From: Bradyrhizobium sp. YR681
GTDB taxonomy: Bacteria > Pseudomonadota > Alphaproteobacteria > Rhizobiales > Xanthobacteraceae
Direction: 5' to 3'
NCBI RefSeq assembly: GCF_000282615.1
Contig: NZ_AKIY01000262.1
Span: 1 to 43,481, forward strand
DNA length: 43,481 bases
Shown one piece after another: positions 1 through 7,310 of the stretch (position 1 is the first letter of the stretch; each line of letters opens with the position of its first letter). The translations under genes were made by a program, and so were the position numbers. The notes beneath the pieces were generated by a model that saw only the letters and a program-made list of their open reading frames with translations, searched no databases and was not told the origin of the DNA.

Positions 1-16
1 GGCTTGCCGAGCCGAA

Positions 17-31
17 GCTCGCGAAGCGAGC
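17..31. terminator. Short GC-rich hairpin 3' of the tRNA
   Basis: A perfect inverted repeat, GCTCGC-GAA-GCGAGC, starts 7 bases beyond the encoded CCA of the minus-strand tRNA. It could end or process the tRNA transcript. No T-run follows on the minus strand, so an intrinsic terminator is only a guess. Confidence 0.3.
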
Positions 32-37
32 GAAGGC

Positions 38-113
38 TGGTGGGCCCGGCAGGACTCGAACCTGCAACCAGACCGTTATGAGCGGCCGGCTCTAACCATT
101 GAGCTACAGGCCC
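38..113 (-). tRNA. tRNA with anticodon CAT, probably tRNA-Ile2 (lysidine type)
   Basis: The minus strand folds as a full cloverleaf. The acceptor is GGGCCTG paired with CGGGCCC, followed by discriminator A and an encoded CCA at 38-40. The D arm is GCTC/GAGC, the anticodon stem is GGCCG/CGGTC with loop CTCATAA (anticodon CAT), and the T arm is GCAGG-TTCGAGT-CCTGC. CAT anticodons occur in initiator Met, elongator Met and the Ile2 species whose C34 is modified to lysidine. The D-loop/anticodon pattern (GGTTAGAGC, then CTCATAA) resembles known Ile2 tRNAs more than initiator tRNA. The exact amino acid is an inference; a tRNA identity model would settle it. Confidence 0.85.
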
Positions 114-454
114 CGCCGCGGGACGGCCCGCGGGAACGCGCGGCCGGCAACGGTGCGCGGTTCGTTTACAGGGATGAAGGCGAGGGTGCAATGCTGGCTC
201 CGGCGAACGGGAACGCCGGCGCAGCAGGATCGGTAATTTTCGAATACCCGAAATCTGCGATCGTGCCCTTATGCTCCTGTTTTGCCCGACGTGTCAAATG
301 GTCTGATGAGGGCTGTCTTGCTTCGATTTTGTAACCCATTGAGATCGCATGATCTTTCTACTGTGCATGGGGTTGTTTTTGACTTTTTGATCGGAGGGGC
401 CCTCCCGGCTCCCTCCAATGCCGTGCTGGCGAAAGCGCGCGGCGGATCGTCGGC
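114..454. other. Intergenic stretch without a gene
   Basis: About 340 bases between the tRNA and the 3' end of the Bug-type binding protein gene, both on the minus strand. Its left part must hold the tRNA promoter. Short open frames here lack ribosome binding sites and convincing composition. A GC-rich dyad (GGAGGG, one base, CCCTCC) at 393-405 lies downstream of the next gene but is not followed by a T-run on that strand. Nothing else was recognised. Confidence 0.5.
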
Positions 455-1429
455 CTAGTCCACTGACACCCCCGCGAATTCCACCACCTTGCGCCACTTC
501 TCGGTCTCGTCCGCGACCAGCTTGCCGAACTCGGCGGGCGTCATCGGCTTCGGGATGCCGCCGGTCTCGGCGAGGCGGGCGACCAGCTTGGGGTCCTTCA
601 GCGCTTCGCCGACGGCCTTGTTGAGGATCTCGACCACGTCGGGCGGCGTGCCCTTCGGCGCGGAGATGCCGTAGAAGCCGACCGATTCGAAGCCGGGCAC
701 GGTCTCGGCGATCGCGGGGACATCAGGTACGATCGGCCAGCGTTGCGGCGAGGTCACGCCGAGCGCGCGGACATTGCCGCCCTTGGCCTGTTCCAGCGCG
801 GAGGGCAGGTTGTCGAAGATCAGCTGCACCTTGTTGGAGATGATGTCGGGGAAGGCGATCGCGGAGCCGCGATAGGGCACGTGCACCATGTCGCATTTGG
901 TCATCGCCTTGAACAGCTCGGCCGACATGTGCACCGAGGTGCCGTTGCCGGACGAGGCGAAGGAGATCTTGCCGGGGTTGGCCTTGCAGTAGTCGATGAA
1001 CTCGGAAACCGTCTTCACCGGCATCGCATTGGAGACGACCAGCATGTTGGTGAGCTGCATGATGCTGGCGACCGGCACGGTGTCGCGCAGGAAATCGTAA
1101 GGCAGCTTCTTGTAGAGCGAGGTCGAGATCGCATTGTTGGGCGCGACGAACAGCAGCGTATAGCCGTCCGGCGGCGAATTGATCGCGGCGGCGGCGGCGA
1201 TGTTGCCGCCGGAGCCGGCCTTGTTCTCGACGATGAACTGCTGGCCGAACTTGTCCGACAGCCACTGCGCCATGATCCGCGCCACGATGTCGACCGGGCC
1301 GCCGGCGGCAAAACCGATCATCCAGTGCACGGGGCGGTCGGGATAGGCGGCGGAGGCGGGAGGGGCCGCGCTGAAAAGACCTGAAAGAAAGACCAGCCCG
1401 AAAACAGTGTTACGCAAAATTCGCAACAT
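455..1429 (-). CDS. Bug family (TctC-like) tripartite tricarboxylate transporter substrate-binding protein
   Basis: A 324-residue secreted binding protein of the Bug/TctC family, which captures carboxylates or similar small acids in the periplasm. It starts with a signal peptide ending near PPASAA and goes on with the family hallmark YPDRPVHWMIGFAAGGPVD and the segment GGNIAAAAAINSPPDGYTLL. The chosen ATG has a GGGAGG ribosome binding site; an upstream in-frame start would add 12 residues before a normal signal peptide. No TctA/TctB membrane subunits are nearby, which is usual for this heavily duplicated family. The ligand cannot be told from sequence. It is divergent from the TAXI protein gene, so the two may share a control region (1430-1536). 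Confidence 0.88.
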   Translation of the reverse strand: MLRILRNTVFGLVFLSGLFSAAPPASAAYPDRPVHWMIGFAAGGPVDIVARIMAQWLSDKFGQQFIVENKAGSGGNIAAAAAINSPPDGYTLLFVAPNNAISTSLYKKLPYDFLRDTVPVASIMQLTNMLVVSNAMPVKTVSEFIDYCKANPGKISFASSGNGTSVHMSAELFKAMTKCDMVHVPYRGSAIAFPDIISNKVQLIFDNLPSALEQAKGGNVRALGVTSPQRWPIVPDVPAIAETVPGFESVGFYGISAPKGTPPDVVEILNKAVGEALKDPKLVARLAETGGIPKPMTPAEFGKLVADETEKWRKVVEFAGVSVD

Positions 1430-1536
1430 GAAGCCTCCCATTGCTTTATTGTCGTTGGGCCGCATGCTTTCACAAAATCGGGCCGCTGCCTACTTCGCCG
1501 CAAGTCGGCGTTGACGCAGGCCCGCCGGGACCGACC

Positions 1537-2508
1537 ATGAGATTCGCCTTTCCTGTCCTTCTCGCCGCGGCGCTGCTCGGTGGCCCCGCAGCTGCTCAAA
1601 CCGGAGGCAACGCCATTTCGACCGCTATACTCAGCCTCAGTCTCGGCACCGCCACGCCCGGCGGCGGCTTCCCGCTCTATGGCAATGCCTTTGCGCAAGC
1701 GATGAACGCGGCCGATCCGCAAACCACCATCGCCCCCCGCAACACCAAGGGCAGCAATGAGAACATTCCGCTCTTGGAGAAGGGCGAACTCGACCTCGCG
1801 CTGGTCGCGGGCGAGCCGGCCTATGAGGCCTTCGCCGGCATCGGCCGCGCGCCCGTGCGACTGAAGATCCTCACCGCGATCTATTCCAACCCCGGCATGT
1901 TCGTGGTGCGGGCGGACAGTCCCTACAGAACCATCCGCGATCTGGTGGGACAGCCCGTCGCGTTCGGCGCCAAAGGCTCGGGCCTGCCGATCCTGGCGCG
2001 CTATGTGCTCGATGGCCTCGGCTTGAGGCAGGACGAGGATTTCAAGGCCATCTATCTCGACCGCGCCGGCGACGGCCCCGCGATGGTCGAGGATGGCCGT
2101 GTCGCAGCGCTCTGGGGCGCCGGCATCGGCTGGCCCGGTTTCGCGGCGGTGGCATCGAGTGCCTCAGGCGCGCGCTTCATCGCACCGAGCGCCGAAGAGA
2201 TCACGCGCATTCGTGCCAAGCATGCGTTCCTGAAGCCGATGCTCGTGCCGGCCGGCTCGTACCCGAAGCAGTCGGAGCCGATCGCCTCGCTCGGCTCCTG
2301 GAGTTTTGTCCTCACGCGCGAGGATCTGCCCGACGACGTCGCCTATCGCCTGGCGAAGACGCTGCACGGCGTCGAAGCGACGTTCTGCAAGCAGCTCGCG
2401 CAGGCCTGCGAGACCACAGCGGCAAACACCATCGCGGCGGCGCCGAAGCCGGAGCTGATTCATCCGGGCGTGATGAAGTATTTTCGCGAGATCGGGGTAG
2501 CGAGGTGA
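1537..2508 (+). CDS. TAXI family TRAP transporter solute-binding protein
   Basis: A 323-residue protein with a signal peptide (MRFAFPVLLAAALLGGPAAAQ) and the TAXI-type start of the mature domain, LGTATPGGGFPLYGNAFA, followed by KGSNENIPLLEKGELDLALV. TAXI proteins bind small organic anions for TRAP carriers. No TRAP membrane subunit is visible in the window, so it is an orphan receptor here. The ATG at 1537 was chosen because the residues before it do not resemble the family and the signal peptide follows directly. It is divergent from the Bug protein gene with a gap of about 107 bases. The substrate is unknown. Confidence 0.82.
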   Translation: MRFAFPVLLAAALLGGPAAAQTGGNAISTAILSLSLGTATPGGGFPLYGNAFAQAMNAADPQTTIAPRNTKGSNENIPLLEKGELDLALVAGEPAYEAFAGIGRAPVRLKILTAIYSNPGMFVVRADSPYRTIRDLVGQPVAFGAKGSGLPILARYVLDGLGLRQDEDFKAIYLDRAGDGPAMVEDGRVAALWGAGIGWPGFAAVASSASGARFIAPSAEEITRIRAKHAFLKPMLVPAGSYPKQSEPIASLGSWSFVLTREDLPDDVAYRLAKTLHGVEATFCKQLAQACETTAANTIAAAPKPELIHPGVMKYFREIGVAR

Positions 2509-2520
2509 CACCGCAGTCTC

Positions 2521-2660
2521 GTGCCCCGGATGCTGCGCAGCGCGCCGCGCCTGCGGCGTGATGCGCTGCTGATCCGGGGCCCAGCGTGCCCTGGCGGAGT
2601 TGTGGGTCCCGGCTCTGCGCAGCGGCACTTCGCGCCGCGGCGCGTCCGGGACACGGAGAT
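2521..2660. repeat. Tandem pair of GC-rich palindromic intergenic elements
   Basis: Two imperfect palindromes lie side by side between convergent genes. The first pairs GTGCCCCGGAT..CTGCGCAGC (2521-2541) with CGCTGCTGATCCGGGGC (about 2564-2580). The second pairs GTCCCGG (2606-2612) with CCGGGAC (2646-2652), again with CTGCGCAGC inside the left arm. Elements of this style are dispersed through Bradyrhizobium-type genomes. Here they could also end transcription of the TAXI and LivK-like genes. Copy number was not checked. Confidence 0.6.
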
Positions 2661-2665
2661 CGTGT

Positions 2666-3895
2666 CTACTTCTTCACCATCGCACACGCCGGGTCCGGCG
2701 GCCCGAACGCCTTGTCGCCGGAGATGGTCGTGAGGATCTTGTAATAGTCCCACGGATATTTGCTCTCCTCCGGTGTCTTCACCTGCACCAGCCAGAGGTC
2801 GTGCACCATCAGATTGTCTTCGCGGAGCTTGCCGTTGCGGGCGAAGAAATCCTCGACCGGTTTTGCGCGCATGGCGGCGGCGACCTTGAGCGGATCGTCG
2901 GTGCCGGCGTCCTTGATGGCGTTGAGATAGTGGATCACGCTCGAATAGACGCCGGCCTGCCACATCGACGGCATCTTGTTCATCTTGGCGAAATAGCGCT
3001 TCGACCATGCGCGGGTCTTGTCGTCCATGTCCCAGTAGAACGACGTCGTCAGCAACAGGCCTTGCGCGGCCTGCAATCCGAGGCCGTGGATGTCGGTGAT
3101 CAGCGCCAGCAGCGCCGCCATCTGCTGGCCGCCCTTGAACACGCCGAACTCCGAGCCGGTCTTGATCTCGTTCATGTTGTTGGGGGGACCTGCCGCAATG
3201 CCGATGATCTTGGCCTTGGAGGCCTGCGCCTGCAGCACGAAGGAGGAGAGGTCAGGCGTTGCCAGCGGCGGCTTAACCGACCCCAGCACCTTGCCGCCAT
3301 TGGCGGTGATGACGCTCGAGGCATCGCGCTCCAGCGAATGGCCGAAGGCGTAATCGTCGGTGATGAAGAACCAGCTGTCGCCGCCACGCTTGACCACCGC
3401 GTCGGCAGTGCCGACCGCAAGGGCGCGGGTGTCGAACACCCACTGCATCGCGTAGGGCGAGCAGAATTTTCCGTGGAAGTCCGCGGTGCCGGTCGAATGG
3501 GTGATGAACAGCCGCTTCTTCTCGTTGGCGATGTTCTGCACCGCGAGCCCGACCGCGGAGACCGGCACGTCGACGATCAGATCGACCTGCTCGACGTCGT
3601 ACCAGCGCCGTGCGAGCGAGGCGCCGATGTCGGCCTTGAGCTGGTGATCGCCGATCACAATGCTGATCGGCTTGCCGAGCACGGTGCCGCCGAAATCGTC
3701 GATCGCCATCTGCGCCGCCGTCACCGAGCCCTGGCCGGTCGGCGCGGAGGCCGGACCGTTCATGTCGGTGAGCACGCCGATCTTGACGACGTCGTCGGAA
3801 ATCTGCGCCGAGGCCGTGCTCGGCAAGAGCGCTGCCGCCAAAGCGGTCGCGACAAAGCCAGCCGCGACCGGCAGTCCAAATCTCGTTGGATTCAC
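2666..3895 (-). CDS. ABC transporter substrate-binding protein, branched-chain amino acid (LivK/HAAT) type
   Basis: A 409-residue periplasmic binding protein with a signal peptide (cleavage near STASAQ). The type I fold is announced by VKIGVLTDMNGPASAPTGQG and GKPISIVIGDHQLKADIG, with FITHSTGTADFHGKFC and WFFITDDYAFGHSLE later. In alphaproteobacteria, proteins of this group bind branched-chain amino acids, amides, urea or aromatic acids; the ligand is not predictable here. Permease and ATPase genes (LivHMGF) are absent from the window. The AT-rich intergenic region beyond 3896 should hold its promoter. Length and motifs are normal for the family. Confidence 0.88.
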   Translation of the reverse strand: MNPTRFGLPVAAGFVATALAAALLPSTASAQISDDVVKIGVLTDMNGPASAPTGQGSVTAAQMAIDDFGGTVLGKPISIVIGDHQLKADIGASLARRWYDVEQVDLIVDVPVSAVGLAVQNIANEKKRLFITHSTGTADFHGKFCSPYAMQWVFDTRALAVGTADAVVKRGGDSWFFITDDYAFGHSLERDASSVITANGGKVLGSVKPPLATPDLSSFVLQAQASKAKIIGIAAGPPNNMNEIKTGSEFGVFKGGQQMAALLALITDIHGLGLQAAQGLLLTTSFYWDMDDKTRAWSKRYFAKMNKMPSMWQAGVYSSVIHYLNAIKDAGTDDPLKVAAAMRAKPVEDFFARNGKLREDNLMVHDLWLVQVKTPEESKYPWDYYKILTTISGDKAFGPPDPACAMVKK

Positions 3896-3998
3896 GCGTG
3901 TCCTCCCCTGATCCGGCTCGTTGGCCGGTGTTGCTTGTCCCGGGTATGGCCCGGCTGAATTGGTTTCTTTTGCAACTATTAGGGGGCGGGCGTCAATG

Positions 3999-4892
3999 TC
4001 AGGCTGCGAAGCGGATCTGCCCGGCCGGCGAGGGATCGTAGCCGGTCAGCTCCTCGGCGCGCTGCCGCAGCCGCCGTTCGCTGAGAAACCGGATCAGGGC
4101 CTGCATCGGCGGGCGGAAATAGCTGCGCTGCCGCATCGCCAGATCGAGATTCTCCCAGACCAGCGGCACGAAATCGAGCCCGGCCGAGCGTGCTGCCGCG
4201 CGTGTCGCCACACCGCAATCGGCCTGGCCGGCTCGGACCATTTCGGCGAGATCCGGCCCGGTGAGCGCCGGCGGCTCCGCCCGGCGCAGATCGCGGGTGG
4301 TGGCGTCCGCGCGCTTCAGCAGGACGTCGAGCAGCATCTGTGCGCCCGTTCCCTGTTGTCGCATCGCCATCCTGGCGCCGAGTGCGAGCACGTCGGCGAG
4401 ACTGCGCAATCGCTTCGGATTGCCGGGCGGCAGCACCAGGCCCTGCTCGCGGCGCGCAAACGCGACCAGCAGCGCATCATGCAGGTCCGGCGCGTCTCGC
4501 AGCGCCGTCACACTGGCGTCGGAGGCAACATTGCCGGAGGCATCCAGGCTGTGAAAGTGCACGGCCACAGCGGTCACCTCGTCGCGCTGGAGGCGCTCAA
4601 GTCCGCGCGCGCTGCCCTCGCTCATCGATCCCAGGCCGGAACCGGATTCGCGCAGGCTCCAATCCAGCAGCTCGTCCTGGCTGCCACCCATGACGGGTGG
4701 CGGCTCCGTGGCCAGCATGCCCGCAGGGCGTGCCAGTCCGGACAGCACCCAGAGGTCGAGCTCGTGCCGCGGAAAGAGCCACTTCCCGGTCACCTTGCTA
4801 CAGGGGATCGCGCCGGTGGTGACGAGTTCGTAGAGCTTGCGTTCGCCAAGTCGGAGATAGTCAGCGGCTTCACTGGTCGTCAGGAATTCCAT
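3999..4892 (-). CDS. HTH regulator with PBP-like ligand-binding domain, probable molybdate/tungstate-type sensor
   Basis: A 297-residue putative transcription factor. Residues 1-55 form an excisionase/MerR-like helix-turn-helix (MEFLTTSEAADYLRLGERKLY, then KVTGKWLFPRHELDLW). Residues 75-270 resemble the PBP-like domain that is also fused to MoeA-type proteins: RQQGTGAQMLLD (178-189) and the acid-rich stretch AGQADCGVATRAAARSAGLDFVPL match equivalent segments of the MoeA fusion at 7311-9260. It has no signal peptide, so the ligand would be sensed in the cytoplasm. It is divergent from the tupA-like gene across about 410 bases. The inferred role is control of the cofactor genes in response to an oxyanion or pterin; a direct ligand is unproven. 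Confidence 0.75.
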   Translation of the reverse strand: MEFLTTSEAADYLRLGERKLYELVTTGAIPCSKVTGKWLFPRHELDLWVLSGLARPAGMLATEPPPVMGGSQDELLDWSLRESGSGLGSMSEGSARGLERLQRDEVTAVAVHFHSLDASGNVASDASVTALRDAPDLHDALLVAFARREQGLVLPPGNPKRLRSLADVLALGARMAMRQQGTGAQMLLDVLLKRADATTRDLRRAEPPALTGPDLAEMVRAGQADCGVATRAAARSAGLDFVPLVWENLDLAMRQRSYFRPPMQALIRFLSERRLRQRAEELTGYDPSPAGQIRFAA

Positions 4893-5302
4893 CCTGCATT
4901 CCTATGCAAATTCTTGCTTCTTTTTGGACTTTCGTCGCAGGTGGAATTCTGCATTTCACTTTATGTCCGTCAGGACCATGCCTGATGATCTCGTTGCTTT
5001 GCAACACATCGTGACGCGGTGATGCTTATCTTGGTTGACGATCTTGAGACATTCGAATGGTGCGGGCCTTGCGACCGTCTCGTGCGCATGTGCAATCAAC
5101 GTGCCGGTTGATTCATTGCCGAAATATCCCGAGTGAGCCGTCACAGCGCGATCGGCTGCGCACGCCAAAGTCTGACGCCGGTAGTGGTTTATTCTCGTTC
5201 TATCTCCTGTTGCCGCCGTCGGGCGACGCGATGGGCAAACGCGTCACGAGTGCGGCGTAATCGATCATCATGATCGCGCCCGTCTCCAATGGGAACCCGC
5301 TC
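4893..5302. promoter_or_regulatory. Divergent regulatory region between the HTH-PBP regulator and the tupA-like gene
   Basis: About 410 bases, more AT-rich than the flanking genes and without a credible gene. Next to the regulator start lies the dyad TGCAT-TCCT-ATGCA (4895-4908), which also contains its ribosome binding site on the minus strand. A related GAATTCTGCATTT occurs about 45 bases further on. These could be autoregulatory sites. No riboswitch or sharp promoter consensus could be identified by eye. Confidence 0.35.
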
Positions 5303-6136
5303 ATGGCCATTCGCCGCCTGTCCGTTGCACTCGCGCTTCTCTGCGGCCTCGCCGCGGGCATCGCGGCGTCGTCCGCGGAGGACCGCGCAATCGTCCTGGC
5401 CACGACGACATCGACGCAAGAATCCGGCCTGCTCGATCATCTATTGCCGATCTTCCATGACAAGACCGGCACCGATGTGAGGGTGATCGCGCAGCGCGCC
5501 GACGAGGTGCTCGACGGCGTGCGAAAGGGAGAGGCGGACGTCGTGCTGATTCATGCACGGCCGCAGGAGGAAAAATTCGTCGCCGATGGTTTTGCCGTGA
5601 AGCGCCTTGACGTGATGTACAACGATTATGTGCTGATCGGGCCGAAGAGCGATGCTGCCGGCGTGAAGGGCAAGGACATCGCGACCGCGCTGAAGGCGAT
5701 CGAGGCCAAGGGCGCGCCGTTCGTGACGCGCGGCGATCGCTCCGGCACGCACGCTGCGGAGCTCGCGCTCTGGATCGTCGCCGGCATCGACATCGCCGCT
5801 GCCAAGGGCGCCTGGTATCGCGAAGCCAAGGAGGGCATGAGCGCGGCGCTCGAAGCCGCGCGGGGCACAAATGCCTATGTGCTGTCGGACCGCGGCAGCT
5901 GGATCGCCTTGAGGGATCGCGGCGATCTCGACATCATCGTCGAAGGCGACAAGCGACTGCTCAACCAATACGGCGTGATGCTGGTCAACCCCGAGAAGTT
6001 TCCGAACGTGAAGAAGGAACTGGGACAGACCTTCGTCGACTGGCTGGTCTCGCCGGACGGGCAGGCGGCGATCGCCGGCTACAGGGTCGACGGGCAGCAA
6101 CTGTTCTTTCCGAATGCCGACAAGTCCGGCGGCTGA
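5303..6136 (+). CDS. TupA-like (tungstate-type) extracytoplasmic binding protein
   Basis: A 277-residue secreted protein. After the signal peptide (MAIRRLSVALALLCGLAAGI..) comes VLATTTSTQESGLLDHLLPI, the TTTST-x-x-SGLLD signature of TupA/WtpA-like tungstate-binding proteins, then DVRVIAQRADEVLDGVRKGE and FVTRGDRSGTHAAE, the last a typical oxyanion-contact segment. The ATG at 5303 follows GGGAAC at good distance; an ATG at 5270 would add 11 residues. The permease TupB and ATPase TupC are not in the window, so it is either an orphan receptor or uses a distant transporter. The next gene, MoeA-like, starts about 55 bases downstream, suggesting one transcript. Tungstate versus molybdate is an inference from the motif. 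Confidence 0.82.
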   Translation: MAIRRLSVALALLCGLAAGIAASSAEDRAIVLATTTSTQESGLLDHLLPIFHDKTGTDVRVIAQRADEVLDGVRKGEADVVLIHARPQEEKFVADGFAVKRLDVMYNDYVLIGPKSDAAGVKGKDIATALKAIEAKGAPFVTRGDRSGTHAAELALWIVAGIDIAAAKGAWYREAKEGMSAALEAARGTNAYVLSDRGSWIALRDRGDLDIIVEGDKRLLNQYGVMLVNPEKFPNVKKELGQTFVDWLVSPDGQAAIAGYRVDGQQLFFPNADKSGG

Positions 6137-6191
6137 CATCCGCATCTTCCTGCGGTTGCCAAACCGGACGATGCATGGTCCATCATGGCGC

Positions 6192-7298
6192 ATGACCCAG
6201 CGCCTGCCGCCATCGCTGACGCCGCTCGACACCGCGCTCGCCGCGTTGCTGCGAGACGTTGCCCCGATCGCATCGGTGGAATTGCCGCTGGGCGAGGCGG
6301 CCGGCTGCATCGCAGCCGGAACTCCGCTGCTTGCGGCCCATCCGCCGCACGACATTGCCGCCACGGACGGATGGGCGCTCACCGCCAATAACCTTGTCGG
6401 CGCGTCCGCCTATGCGCCGCTGCCTTTGACTCACGGGCCGGCATGGGTTGAGACCGGCGATGCGATGCCGGAGGGGTGCGACTGCGTGCTTGATGCCGAC
6501 GCCGTCGATATCTCCGGCCCGCTTGCCCAGGTGCTGGCGGAGGGCATGCCGGGACAGGGCATCCGGCGCGCCGGAAGTGCCATCGCTGCCGGCATGACGG
6601 CCGGCGCGGAGGGCCATCCGGTCGGTCCGGCCGACCTGTTGCTTGCACGGGCCGCTTCGGTGGACAGGCTGGGCGTGCGACGGCCGCGACTGCGCATCGT
6701 CAACGTGCCTGGCGCGACGACGACGGCGCATATGATCGCCGGGATCGCACGCGAGGCGGGACTGGATGTGAAGACGAACCAAGCCGCCGCGCGAGAGGAA
6801 GCATCGATTGTCGAAGCGCTCGATGCGTCCTCATGCGACCTGCTCCTGATCGTCGGCGGCAGCGGCGTCGGCCGCCATGATGCGGCCGTGACTGCGCTGG
6901 CCCGGCGCGGCGACGTGATCGCCCATGGTCTTGCGCTTCTGCCGGGCCGCACTGCCGCAGTCGGACGGCTCGGAACGGTTCCGGTTATTTCCTTGCCCGG
7001 CTTGCCGGATCATGCGCTCGCAGCCTGGTTTGCGCTGGTGCTTCCGCTCGTCGATCGTCTGTCGGCGTGCCGGCCCCGCCGGCAGCTGGCGCTCCCGCTG
7101 GCGCGAAAAATCGCATCCAGAGTCGGCATTGCCGAAATCGCGCTGTTGGCCGAGGAACATCGGGCCTGGACGCCGCTTGCCGTGGGCGATTGGCCGCTCC
7201 AGGCCATCGCCCGCGCGGATGCCTGGCTGCTCATTCCCGCCAGCCACGAAGGATTTGCGGCAGGCGAGCTGGTCGATGCTTATCCGATGCGGCAGTGA
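6192..7298 (+). CDS. Divergent MoeA-like molybdopterin biosynthesis protein
   Basis: A 368-residue protein with MoeA order of segments but weakened motifs. AATDGWAL (near 57-63) stands for the MoeA SAVDGYA motif. TGDAMPEGCDCVLDAD matches the GAxxPxGADxVV segment. GGSGVGRHDAAV stands for GGVSVGxxD, and PVISLPGLPDHALAAW for GLPGNPVA. The STGDEL box of the MogA-like domain is missing, replaced by NVPGATTTAH. Intact MoeA inserts molybdate into adenylated molybdopterin, so this one may have altered catalysis or a regulatory or binding role. The start is uncertain: ATG at 6192 or 6171, neither with a strong ribosome binding site. It lies between the tupA-like gene and the MoeA-PBP fusion, 12 bases before the latter, clearly in one operon. 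Confidence 0.72.
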   Translation: MTQRLPPSLTPLDTALAALLRDVAPIASVELPLGEAAGCIAAGTPLLAAHPPHDIAATDGWALTANNLVGASAYAPLPLTHGPAWVETGDAMPEGCDCVLDADAVDISGPLAQVLAEGMPGQGIRRAGSAIAAGMTAGAEGHPVGPADLLLARAASVDRLGVRRPRLRIVNVPGATTTAHMIAGIAREAGLDVKTNQAAAREEASIVEALDASSCDLLLIVGGSGVGRHDAAVTALARRGDVIAHGLALLPGRTAAVGRLGTVPVISLPGLPDHALAAWFALVLPLVDRLSACRPRRQLALPLARKIASRVGIAEIALLAEEHRAWTPLAVGDWPLQAIARADAWLLIPASHEGFAAGELVDAYPMRQ

Positions 7299-7310
7299 TA
7301 TGGGTTCGGC

